Source of the DNA: Bacteroidales bacterium UBA6244
GTDB lineage: Bacteria; Bacteroidota; Bacteroidia; Bacteroidales; F082
Direction: 5' to 3'
Length of the DNA stretch: 33,839 nt
Assembly: GCA_002440885.1 (NCBI GenBank)
Contig: DJVY01000008.1
Location: forward strand, 3,481 to 37,319
The position numbers and the translations under genes were made by a program. This document shows positions 8,201-15,234 of the stretch, in pieces (positions within the stretch are counted from its first letter, which is position 1; every line of letters starts with the position of its first letter). A model generated the notes under the pieces. It ran no database searches and was not told where the DNA came from. It saw only the letters and a program-made list of their open reading frames with translations.

Positions 8201-8356
8201 CCTGTCAACTTCAACTACCCGATAGAAAAAGCCGATATCCTTACCGCTCATCTGAAGTTTGCAGCCTGGGCACAATCGTCAGGCGTTGACTTCCCCGACT
8301 GGTATCTGGACAAACCGGGTTACCGCAACGATGCCAACATTTACGTCATACCATAG
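5249..8356 (+). CDS. Large LruC/DUF4842 surface lipoprotein with four putative Ig (He_PIG) repeats
   Basis: The 1035-residue product begins with a lipoprotein signal (charged MKHFIRF, hydrophobic core, lipobox FSSC at about 18-21), so it is probably anchored to the outer membrane and may face outward. Residues ~150-390 contain short repeats rich in NNGT and TNWGT, as in a beta-solenoid. From ~410 to 750 there are four ~85-residue repeats with the pattern ITSxLxA, ASNLPAGLSFN, GTPxxxGTYNI and a terminal TLVLxV, typical of He_PIG modules. A calcium-binding thrombospondin-3-like motif DTDGDGVPDNLDAYPTDP follows at ~752-768, then the LruC/DUF4842 domain (PAYGDYDFNDFVVNLNY) to the end. No T9SS tail is seen. 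The gene sits alone on the plus strand inside the minus-strand pigment block and ends at a strong terminator. Function unknown; adhesion or matrix role is plausible. Confidence 0.85.
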   Translation: MKHFIRFFILLIAIGLVFSSCRKTNNEPNDDPTNFLDLKVSQAFNFESFADVQTAIQLVNSKASGKEIVQIYDAHPSQGGKLILTGAADENGMFTLPIRIATRFEEVYIAKLSSVGLNEYVPVPVEGNKIQFNFAKASGTKTLSEWCDCETPLPNNFNGNLVIDNNETVCISEGNHATMKKLEIKSGGVLKICGTAVVEKYQSDSENGTIIVSPSGSLTLPKYTLRYTVENYGTTNVTGSGSGQIDATVTNWGTMGFTIKQILHGTLTNNGTLTSTKDFEINSDGDFTNNCEFLITNGGEFKQSGAFINNGYLSVSDEAEFTGSGNKKTILGTGSLIDTEKFKINGEISGPSGGQAQITAEDNGDVNAGAVLSNLDLCADDPDYNPNATYNNVTYCDISLPAPQCDANVPPDITSSLQIGGIAGQAITPYVITATGTEPITFNASNLPAGLSFNSATHTIGGTPAAAGTYNITISASNVMGEDVETLVLIVTQPTAPPVITSPLTASATVDEPFSYTLTASGTGPITYDATNLPAGLSFDAGTQQITGNPTAAGTYNITLTATNAGGTATETLVLTVGTPPTITSPLTASGTAGVQFSTYTVDGTGTPEITYSASNLPQGLTFNSENNTINGTPLFPGEYNVLLTATNAYGNDAQTLVITINEGLQPPTITSVLTANGMTDFPFSYVITADGSQPMTFNASNLPAGLTFDGNTISGIPTVPGTYNIGLSAINAAGTDSKVLVLVIQTGGGTDTDGDGVPDNLDAYPTDPTRAFNSYYPNEVDFVSAAFEDLWPAYGDYDFNDFVVNLNYKMVTNAQNEMVDVILKYQIMADGASLENGFGIVFDALPATVESVTGCIKLGNAVVIDPKGYEAGHTNQTVIIPIDNINTIMEGGMANTIPNGKYVQTSVTTVTTHFSTPQASIGTPPFNPFIFVDQERGHEVHLKNQPPTEFVDTDYFGTDSDASDPGAGIYYMSATGLPWGIETPVNFNYPIEKADILTAHLKFAAWAQSSGVDFPDWYLDKPGYRNDANIYVIP

Positions 8357-8396
8357 TAAGTACACGTTTCATATTTATTAGATTTTTAGATTCGGA

Positions 8397-8428
8397 AGAC
8401 CTCATCCAAGTGGATGGGGTCTTTTTTT
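8397..8428 (+). terminator. Rho-independent terminator after the LruC lipoprotein gene
   Basis: A 12-base stem (8397-8408 pairs with 8411-8422, one G-T wobble) with a very short loop is followed by seven T residues. It lies 41 bases past the stop codon, between two convergent genes, and is the clearest terminator in the window. Confidence 0.9.
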
Positions 8429-8454
8429 ATAACCCATAAAAAAAATGAGATTGA

Positions 8455-10152
8455 TTATTCCACTGACAATCTTGCTTTTATGAGCTCGGCTGTAGCTGTG
8501 TTTTCCATTTCTTTGGTAAGAGCAAGCCTGTAATACTTGTTTGATAAAGCGGTATCACCCATTACGAAAAAATAGTTCCCGGTGAGAACATAACCCTGAT
8601 AATACTCAGGATTTAAGTCGATAAATGCTTCAAATTCCTCTTCATCGTGCGTAGACTTTTCTTTAATCCAGCTTTTTACTTCATCACGTTGAGCACGAAA
8701 CAGGGTAAAATCTTCAAATTCGGAAGTCTGTAGAAAGCTATCTGCCGGAATAATTAATGTACTGTCGTAAAGAGGATAAGCACCGTTGTATCCTGCACCT
8801 GTATTGAATACGCTTTCGATTTGATAACCCAGGTATGCCCCTAGCTGCCAGGGTGCGGTGCTCACCCACAATTGCTGTCGTAAGGGTTTAAAAACGACAC
8901 TGTGGTGTGAAATCATCTGTGCCATTGTTTTCTCATTCCCTACACCAATACTTACATTATCAAGACCCCTATAATCACGCAGCACACCAACTGCGTCAGT
9001 AACATCCGGGACATCCACCTGATTAAGTAGTTGTTCACAACGCAACTGTCGGTAAACCGAAGCCGACTCTTCCATGTAGGCCGAGTTTGCCGGATCGTTT
9101 CGATACACTTCACTTTGAAAGTGATTTGAACAAACGAGCGATGGGTTATCGGTAGCAAAAACCCCTAACCTGGAAGGTGATTTTTCGATGATCACAGCCC
9201 GGTTATCTTCGGCAGATCCTATTAGCAATGATTCCGCAACAAAAGTCTGCCTTTTCTCCGCTATCGCGATGGCTTCGTTGATATTTCCTGCATACTGCAA
9301 TATCTCACGTGCCAGCAGCGAAATGGGGGTGGTAGCTTTTACAGGGATATCAGATTTAGCCGCGTTGATGGTCACAGTAAGTCCGTGGGTGTTTATTCCG
9401 GAAACCACACCAATCATGCTTGCCCAGGTAACATACACAAAGTCAATTCCCTTATCGGGATGCACAAAAACAACGATCTTGTCTTCGGCAAAGGCTTCAT
9501 TGATATAAAAATCAAAATTTCTGCCAACAATCAGACTGCTGTCCGAAGCTCCCATGTTGGCAGCAAATGAAGTACATCCGACCAACATCAGACTTTGCAG
9601 CGCGTGTCCGATATCGTGAGCAGCATGATAATTGAGCATTCTATCGTATTTGTTACCAATATACTCGTAGCCATCGGCAGCCGAAAACGATACGCCATAG
9701 ATTTCTTCCTTATACTCTTCAGGTATATAGGAATCGATATCACGGTTGAACCATCCGGTGAAATATTTCAGGAATTTCAAATATCCGGGGGATGGAATCA
9801 GGGTGTTGATCTGCTCCACAAAAGCAGCCTCCTGCTTGGCTATCAACTCTTTGGTGAGCATGCCTCCGGCAGCGCCCAGCTCAAAAGGGCTGCCTTCCAG
9901 ATACATCTCCCACAAGCCATATTTGTTTTTTTTAAGCCAATTGTTGCCTAAACGATAAAAATCAGCCGATGGTTGCGTGCGCGAAAGTTGTAAGATGGTT
10001 TTATCTGCAATTTCAGGAGGGACAATGCGTGTGGCAAAGTTATAATAGACTGATGCCGAGATCAAGACGACTAAAACAACGAGCGCTGTATTGCGCAATC
10101 TTCTCCAGAAACGTCCTTTCTTTTTATGCGTATTACTGGTCATTGATTTCAT
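8455..10152 (-). CDS. Membrane-anchored C45 family Ntn hydrolase / acyltransferase
   Basis: This 565-residue protein has a basic N-terminus (KKKGRFWRRLR), one transmembrane segment at ~22-38 and a large domain expected outside the cytoplasm. The predicted autoprocessing site and nucleophile are in VGCTSFA, with Cys193, followed by GRNFDF at 210-215, as in C45 (acyl-CoA:6-aminopenicillanic acid acyltransferase-like) enzymes. Family members cut or transfer acyl groups after self-cleavage before the Cys. A C-terminal helical part (~500-565) looks TPR-like. Two in-frame ATGs (10152, 10143) both overlap the end of the FAD oxidoreductase gene (stop at 10133), implying translational coupling. In a pigment locus it could make or break an ester or amide bond; that role is inference. 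Fairly sure of the family, not of the substrate. Confidence 0.82.
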   Translation of the reverse strand: MKSMTSNTHKKKGRFWRRLRNTALVVLVVLISASVYYNFATRIVPPEIADKTILQLSRTQPSADFYRLGNNWLKKNKYGLWEMYLEGSPFELGAAGGMLTKELIAKQEAAFVEQINTLIPSPGYLKFLKYFTGWFNRDIDSYIPEEYKEEIYGVSFSAADGYEYIGNKYDRMLNYHAAHDIGHALQSLMLVGCTSFAANMGASDSSLIVGRNFDFYINEAFAEDKIVVFVHPDKGIDFVYVTWASMIGVVSGINTHGLTVTINAAKSDIPVKATTPISLLAREILQYAGNINEAIAIAEKRQTFVAESLLIGSAEDNRAVIIEKSPSRLGVFATDNPSLVCSNHFQSEVYRNDPANSAYMEESASVYRQLRCEQLLNQVDVPDVTDAVGVLRDYRGLDNVSIGVGNEKTMAQMISHHSVVFKPLRQQLWVSTAPWQLGAYLGYQIESVFNTGAGYNGAYPLYDSTLIIPADSFLQTSEFEDFTLFRAQRDEVKSWIKEKSTHDEEEFEAFIDLNPEYYQGYVLTGNYFFVMGDTALSNKYYRLALTKEMENTATAELIKARLSVE

Positions 10153-11635
10153 TAAGTAATGTTTGCAAATCTACAAATTCTGAACAGGTAAGCAAGGTGC
10201 TCATACTCACCCCCATAAGTCCATGCAAATTAAGGTTTTGCCCTGTTAAATACAGATTTGGTATTTTTGTTCGAGCCCCTATGTACGACGACAAAGCATT
10301 ACGGTAATCACGAAGCGTTCCATACATGGAACCTGTGGGCGACCCAATATAATCGCGGTAAGTGAGTGGAGTAGCCACAGTATAACCCTCGATGGCTTCT
10401 TCAAACTCCGGAAACTGTTCTATCACCAATGCCAACAGTTGCCTGGCCTTTCTCTCTTTAAATGCCTTGTAATCTGCTCCTCTTTTACCCACAGGCAAAT
10501 GAGCCCAATTCATTACCTCATCGAATTTCATGTAGGTAACAACCGAAACATGGTCCACCGTTTTCGATTCACCAGCAGGGAAATGCATGAAAAAATGCTG
10601 TGGCCACGTGTCCTCACAATAATCTCCGGCATACCAAACATCGGGTTGTTTGAAGTAGTTAAAGTTATGATTTCGGTACGAAATAATGCCCGGCTTGATG
10701 CTTAGGAAAACTGCAAAAGACGAAATGGTATCTTTTTTTTGCTCCAATCGATGACGGTAATTTTTCTTAATTTTTCCCGGTTCGATCAACTGCATGGTAG
10801 TAATAGGGTGCATATTGGAGATAAAATATTGCGCCTCAAAAACTTTCTCGTTACTGCAAACTACTCCGGTTAGTTTCTCTTCCTTAAACAAAAAACGACT
10901 AACCTGATGGTTGGCAAGCACCTTTCCCCCCTGGCCCTCAATTACCTGTTTAAGTCGTTCGGGGATCTGCTGCGATGGCCCGATTACACGGTAACTGCTA
11001 TTTATAAAATAGTGATTAATAAGCGCATGCACATACCAAGGGGTAACTTCTTTTTCGCCTGCATACACAAAATTCAGCGCACTTAACACCTGACGCAAGT
11101 CGGCATTGTTTGTCAGGCTGCAAATGAACTCCCATGCATTTACCGACTGCGACGGCTTTTCAGCTAATCCTGAAAGGGGCATCATCAGGTTATAAATTTC
11201 CTGCGTGTCAGCTACTTTGTTCACTTCATGAATATACCTATCAATGGCCTCCTTCTCATCCGGAAAATAAGAAATCAGTTTTTGCCGGTAGTTCTCCCAT
11301 CCGAGAGGAATAGCGTACTCGCATCCGTTGATTTTAAAAACCTCAAAGGACTGCTCATCCATTCGTTGATAGCGGATTCCATCTAAAAGCCCGGCATATT
11401 TAAATATTTTATGCATGACCTGACCGCGATCAAGACTACCGATGTAATGAAGACCTGTGCTAAAATGTCGCCCATTATGCGTAAACGATTGAATAGTACC
11501 CCCCAGGTGTTGATTTTTTTCAAGCACAAGCACCTTATAACCCTGTTTCCCCAGGATAACCGCACACAGCATGCCAGCAAAACCTGATCCGACAATTACA
11601 ACATCGTAAATGTTTTTATTGAAGTCTTTGTCCAT
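10133..11635 (-). CDS. FAD-dependent oxidoreductase of the CrtI / retinol saturase-like family
   Basis: This 500-residue product has the N-terminal dinucleotide-binding signature VVIVGSGFAGMLCA (12-25) and VLVLEKNQHLGG (35-46), as in phytoene desaturases, carotenoid isomerases and retinol saturases (COG1233). The C-terminal signature LYLTGQNLNLHGLMGVSMS completes the FAD fold. Related genes are regular members of flexirubin/aryl polyene loci and may desaturate, saturate or isomerise a polyene; the exact reaction is unknown. The frame opens earlier at a GTG at 11668, but the ATG at 11635 gives MDKDFNKNIYDVVIVG directly before the FAD motif. Its end overlaps the start of the C45 gene by 11-20 bases. 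A -7 box is at 11749-11756. Confidence 0.85.
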   Translation of the reverse strand: MDKDFNKNIYDVVIVGSGFAGMLCAVILGKQGYKVLVLEKNQHLGGTIQSFTHNGRHFSTGLHYIGSLDRGQVMHKIFKYAGLLDGIRYQRMDEQSFEVFKINGCEYAIPLGWENYRQKLISYFPDEKEAIDRYIHEVNKVADTQEIYNLMMPLSGLAEKPSQSVNAWEFICSLTNNADLRQVLSALNFVYAGEKEVTPWYVHALINHYFINSSYRVIGPSQQIPERLKQVIEGQGGKVLANHQVSRFLFKEEKLTGVVCSNEKVFEAQYFISNMHPITTMQLIEPGKIKKNYRHRLEQKKDTISSFAVFLSIKPGIISYRNHNFNYFKQPDVWYAGDYCEDTWPQHFFMHFPAGESKTVDHVSVVTYMKFDEVMNWAHLPVGKRGADYKAFKERKARQLLALVIEQFPEFEEAIEGYTVATPLTYRDYIGSPTGSMYGTLRDYRNALSSYIGARTKIPNLYLTGQNLNLHGLMGVSMSTLLTCSEFVDLQTLLNEINDQ

Positions 11636-11748
11636 ATATAACAAGATGCACCATCGCCGTTGAAACACCTAATAACCAAAACAAGGTCTGCATCGCAGGC
11701 TTGAAGCTGAAACTTTTGTCAATAATTTATTTGATGAAAATATTTCGA

Positions 11749-11756
11749 CAAACATA
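11749..11756 (-). promoter_or_regulatory. -7 promoter element (TATGTTTG) for the FAD oxidoreductase / C45 operon
   Basis: The minus strand reads TATGTTTG, a full TAnnTTTG match, about 114 bases before the ATG at 11635. No clear -33 element. Confidence 0.35.
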
Positions 11757-11885
11757 AAACTTTTCATGGTAAGTTGGCTGTGATCGTGTCATCAAAAAAC
11801 ACCTGGCTCAAAGCATTCGGCTAACTCCCTGACTAAATTCACTTTTTTATTTTAGTTTAACAATAAACCGTCCATGGATAAGTTT

Positions 11886-11893
11886 TATTTTTG
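11886..11893 (+). promoter_or_regulatory. -7 promoter element (TATTTTTG) for the TolC family gene
   Basis: TATTTTTG matches TAnnTTTG and lies 64 bases before the ATG at 11958. The -33 element is not well conserved. Confidence 0.4.
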
Positions 11894-11957
11894 TGCTGCA
11901 TTCTTCGGCTTAGGCTTTATGCAGACATAAAACAGAATTATTTGATAACACCTTGAA

Positions 11958-13511
11958 ATGAAGATCATTTTTACCTCCGGTACATTAGTAAACAACATAA
12001 ACCAACTTAAGCATTTCCGACCACACCTATTAGGGATCACATGGCTCGTGCTTTTTGGCATAACCTGTTCAAGCACTTCGCTCAAAGCTCAGGAAACCAG
12101 CCGCTATACGCTGGAGCAAGTCATACGGCTGGCGCAAGACCAATCGCCGGATGCCCAAATTGCGCGTCATCGGTTTAAGAGCAGCTACTGGACTTTCCGC
12201 AATTTTAAAGCCGAATACCTCCCCGGATTGACCTTAAATGGTACATTACCAAACATCAACCGCAGCATCGAGGCCATTACGCTTCCCGATGGGACATCAA
12301 ATTACACTTCACGAAGCCTCACCAATTACGAGGTCTCTTTGTCCATTTCGCAGGAAGTGGGCTTTACAGGAGGAAGGGTTTTTCTCAGTACCGGGCTGCA
12401 ACAGCTCAACAATTATTATACCGACACAACAACAAGTCAGTTTTTAGCCAACATGATCAACATAGGGATCGAGCAGCCCTTATTCAGATACAACCGCTAC
12501 AAATGGGACAAAAAAACCGCACCCATGCAATACGAAGAAGCCAAGCGAGCGCTCGTAGAAGCTAACGAGAACGTAGCTTCGGTAGCTGTTTCAAGATTCT
12601 TTTCCCTGCTCATAGCCCAATTAGAGAAAGAAATTAGTTTAAAAAACCGATCAAATTACGATACCCTTTACCGGATAGCTCAAGGACGTTTTCAGCTGGG
12701 CAAGATTGCTGAAAACGAGTTGCTGCAACTCGAACTAAACCTCCTACAGGCAGATGCCTCGGTTGAAGATGCCGAACTGAATTACGAATCCAGCATCTCC
12801 GAATTCAGGTCGTACCTGCGCCTCAAAGATGATGTTCCGGTGGAGCTCATCCCACCTGATGTGATTGAACATTTTGTTATTCCGGCCGATCGTGCCATCG
12901 AAGCGGCCAAAAGCAATTCTTCGGAGTGGATTGCCCTACAAAGGCGATTGATAGTGGCTGAAAGCAGTGTAAACGAAGCCAAAATGACAGGCCGTTTTGA
13001 TGCAAATTTATATGCCATCCTCGGGCTAACACAAACTTCAACGGAGCTGCGTGATGCCTACAACAACCCCCTTGACGAGGAACGTGTTACACTGGGCATC
13101 ACCGTCCCTATTCTCGACTGGGGAAAAGCACGTGGAGCTATTAAACTGGCCCAATCTAATCAGGAACTGGAGGTTGCTTCTGTAGAACAGGAAAGGGTGG
13201 ATTACGTGCAAAATATTTTTGTCAACATCATGCGCTTTAACATGCAGAAGAACCAACTGCGTATTGCCGCCAAGTCGGATACGGTAGCCCAAAAACGCTA
13301 CGATCTGACTCAAAAACGCTATATGATCGGGAAAGTAAACGATATCCTCGACCTGAGCATGGCTCAAATTGATAACGACAACGCCAAAGTTGGCTATTAC
13401 CGCGCACTGATGACCTACTGGCAAAGCTACTACCAGGTGCGTAAACTAACGCTTTTCGATTTCCTAAAGAACGAACCAATTAACGTACCCTTCGAAGACC
13501 TGACGAGGTAG
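11958..13511 (+). CDS. TolC family outer membrane efflux protein
   Basis: This 517-residue protein has a long N-terminal signal region (hydrophobic core LLGITWLVLFGI, likely cut after LKAQ near residue 45). The mature part starts YTLEQVIRLAQDQSPDAQIA, the usual TolC start, and has two long coiled-coil halves with a mid-protein repeat. VTLGITVPILDWGKARGAIK at ~375-395 is the typical second beta/helix transition. TolC proteins form the outer membrane channel of tripartite exporters. No membrane-fusion protein or inner-membrane pump is next to it; it lies alone between the pigment genes and guaB. It could serve export of pigment precursors or an unlinked pump. Family call is firm, partner unknown. 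Confidence 0.88.
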   Translation: MKIIFTSGTLVNNINQLKHFRPHLLGITWLVLFGITCSSTSLKAQETSRYTLEQVIRLAQDQSPDAQIARHRFKSSYWTFRNFKAEYLPGLTLNGTLPNINRSIEAITLPDGTSNYTSRSLTNYEVSLSISQEVGFTGGRVFLSTGLQQLNNYYTDTTTSQFLANMINIGIEQPLFRYNRYKWDKKTAPMQYEEAKRALVEANENVASVAVSRFFSLLIAQLEKEISLKNRSNYDTLYRIAQGRFQLGKIAENELLQLELNLLQADASVEDAELNYESSISEFRSYLRLKDDVPVELIPPDVIEHFVIPADRAIEAAKSNSSEWIALQRRLIVAESSVNEAKMTGRFDANLYAILGLTQTSTELRDAYNNPLDEERVTLGITVPILDWGKARGAIKLAQSNQELEVASVEQERVDYVQNIFVNIMRFNMQKNQLRIAAKSDTVAQKRYDLTQKRYMIGKVNDILDLSMAQIDNDNAKVGYYRALMTYWQSYYQVRKLTLFDFLKNEPINVPFEDLTR

Positions 13512-13702
13512 AGATGAGGGAAATAAGGTTAACGACAGAGAGAATCTGGTGATTTTGACAGACCCCGGAAATCAGTCCGTTGCTTGTATGACTATTATCT
13601 GTCATATCATAATTGCGCCTACGACAACTCATTAGCTTCTTAATAACTGTTAAATGTCCTGCGCTCCATTTATTTTTAGCCTTTACATCGGGATTATTTT
13701 GA

Positions 13703-13710
13703 TACTTTTG
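13703..13710 (+). promoter_or_regulatory. Promoter for guaB (-7 TACTTTTG, -33-like TTTA)
   Basis: TACTTTTG matches TAnnTTTG and a TTTA at 13682-13685 lies 17 bases upstream, approximating the -33 TTTG. The box ends 22 bases before the guaB ATG, leaving a short leader with no room for a riboswitch. Confidence 0.6.
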
Positions 13711-13732
13711 TACAATTTTAAATTAACATGTT

Positions 13733-15208
13733 ATGTCATACGATCCCGATAAATTTGTAGGCGAAGGGCTTACCTATGATGATGTACTGCTGGTACCGGC
13801 TCATTCCACGGTTCTGCCACGCGAAACGGATTTGAGCACGCATTTCTCAAGAAATATCACCCTCAAAATACCCATAGTTTCAGCCGCCATGGACACCGTA
13901 ACCGATGCCAAAATGGCTATTGCCATGGCGCAGGAAGGCGGTATCGGGGTAATTCACAAGAACATGTCGATTGAAAAACAGGCCATCGAGGTGCGTAAAG
14001 TAAAACGAGCTGAAAACGGCATGATCATCGACCCGATTACCCTGCCGAAAGAGGCTTTGGTAAAAGACGCACTACAGATCATGTCAGAATTTGGAATCGG
14101 CGGCATCCCTGTCGTTGACAAAGAGCACAAGCTTGTAGGGATTGTAACCAACCGTGACCTCCGCTTTGAGCGCGATCTGGAAAAACCAATCTCCGAGGCC
14201 ATGACCAAAGAAAACCTGATCACCACCACTGAGTTTACCGATTTCGAACAAGCCGGTGATATTCTCCAGAAACACCGGATCGAAAAGCTGCCCGTTGTAA
14301 ACCAGGACTACAAGCTGGTCGGATTGATTACCTATAAGGACATTATAAAAATTCAAGCCCACCCAAAAAGCTGCAAAGACAGCAGTGGCCGTTTACGCGT
14401 TGCCGCTGCCGTTGGCATTGCTTCCGACACCATGAAAAGAGTAGAAGCGCTGGTAGCTGCCGGCGTTGACGCGGTGGTGGTGGATACCGCTCACGGACAT
14501 TCACAGGGCGTAATCGACATGGTGCGCCGCATAAAACAACATTTTTCCGAAATAGACCTCGTAGCTGGAAATGTAGCTACCGCCGAAGCCGCCATCGACC
14601 TCGTGGGTGCCGGCGCTGATGCCGTAAAAGTGGGCATAGGACCTGGTTCTATCTGCACTACACGTGTAATTGCAGGCGTCGGAGTACCTCAGCTTACCGC
14701 GATTTTAGAGGTGGCCAAAGCCCTGCGCGGAAGCAAAGTTCCTGTAATCGCAGATGGAGGGATACGCTATACCGGCGACATTGTAAAAGCCATTGCGGCT
14801 GGTGCTGATACCATCATGGCCGGTTCTTTGTTTGCCGGAGTAGACGAATCTCCGGGCGAGGCCATCATTTTCGATGGACGTAAATTTAAATCATACCGGG
14901 GTATGGGATCGGTTGACGCCATGCGCGAAGGCTCCAAAGACCGCTATTTCCAGGATGCAGAAGATGACATTAAAAAACTTGTTCCCGAAGGAATAGTAGG
15001 CCGGGTGCCGTTTAAAGGTTCTTTAAATGAAGTCATCACACAATTGGTAGGAGGTCTGCGGGCTGGTATGGGATACACCGGAGCGCATACCATTGCCGAC
15101 TTGCAAAAAGCCAGGTTTATAAAAATAACCTCCGCCGGTGTTGTCGAAAGTCACCCTCACGACATCACCATTACACGCGAAGCCCCCAACTATAGCAGAA
15201 ACAGTTAG
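13733..15208 (+). CDS. guaB: Inosine-5'-monophosphate dehydrogenase
   Basis: The 491-residue length and full sequence fit bacterial IMPDH, which oxidises IMP to XMP with NAD+, the committed step of GMP synthesis. The TIM-barrel starts at GLTYDDVLLVPAHS (12-25). A CBS pair is inserted at ~95-205 (GGIPVVDKEHKLVGIVT and EKLPVVNQDYKLVGLIT). The catalytic loop GIGPGSICTTR has the nucleophile Cys308, and the flap region with RGMGSVDAM follows. The CBS domains usually bind purine nucleotides. It is first in a plus-strand run; the next gene starts 26 bases downstream, so it is probably co-transcribed with the parvulin genes. Confidence 0.98.
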   Translation: MSYDPDKFVGEGLTYDDVLLVPAHSTVLPRETDLSTHFSRNITLKIPIVSAAMDTVTDAKMAIAMAQEGGIGVIHKNMSIEKQAIEVRKVKRAENGMIIDPITLPKEALVKDALQIMSEFGIGGIPVVDKEHKLVGIVTNRDLRFERDLEKPISEAMTKENLITTTEFTDFEQAGDILQKHRIEKLPVVNQDYKLVGLITYKDIIKIQAHPKSCKDSSGRLRVAAAVGIASDTMKRVEALVAAGVDAVVVDTAHGHSQGVIDMVRRIKQHFSEIDLVAGNVATAEAAIDLVGAGADAVKVGIGPGSICTTRVIAGVGVPQLTAILEVAKALRGSKVPVIADGGIRYTGDIVKAIAAGADTIMAGSLFAGVDESPGEAIIFDGRKFKSYRGMGSVDAMREGSKDRYFQDAEDDIKKLVPEGIVGRVPFKGSLNEVITQLVGGLRAGMGYTGAHTIADLQKARFIKITSAGVVESHPHDITITREAPNYSRNS

Positions 15209-15234
15209 TAACTCATAAAATTACAGAAGAAAAA

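Larger units (their letters stand above)
11636..11957. other. Divergent intergenic region between the FAD oxidoreductase and TolC genes
   Basis: No credible gene in these 322 bases. It contains one -7 box for each direction (11749-11756 minus, 11886-11893 plus). It marks the end of the left pigment block. Confidence 0.5.

Noticed and set aside
13556..13604. Inverted repeat TGACAGA / TCTGTCA 35 bases apart upstream of guaB
   Set aside because: Short and widely spaced; no link to the guaB promoter; likely chance.
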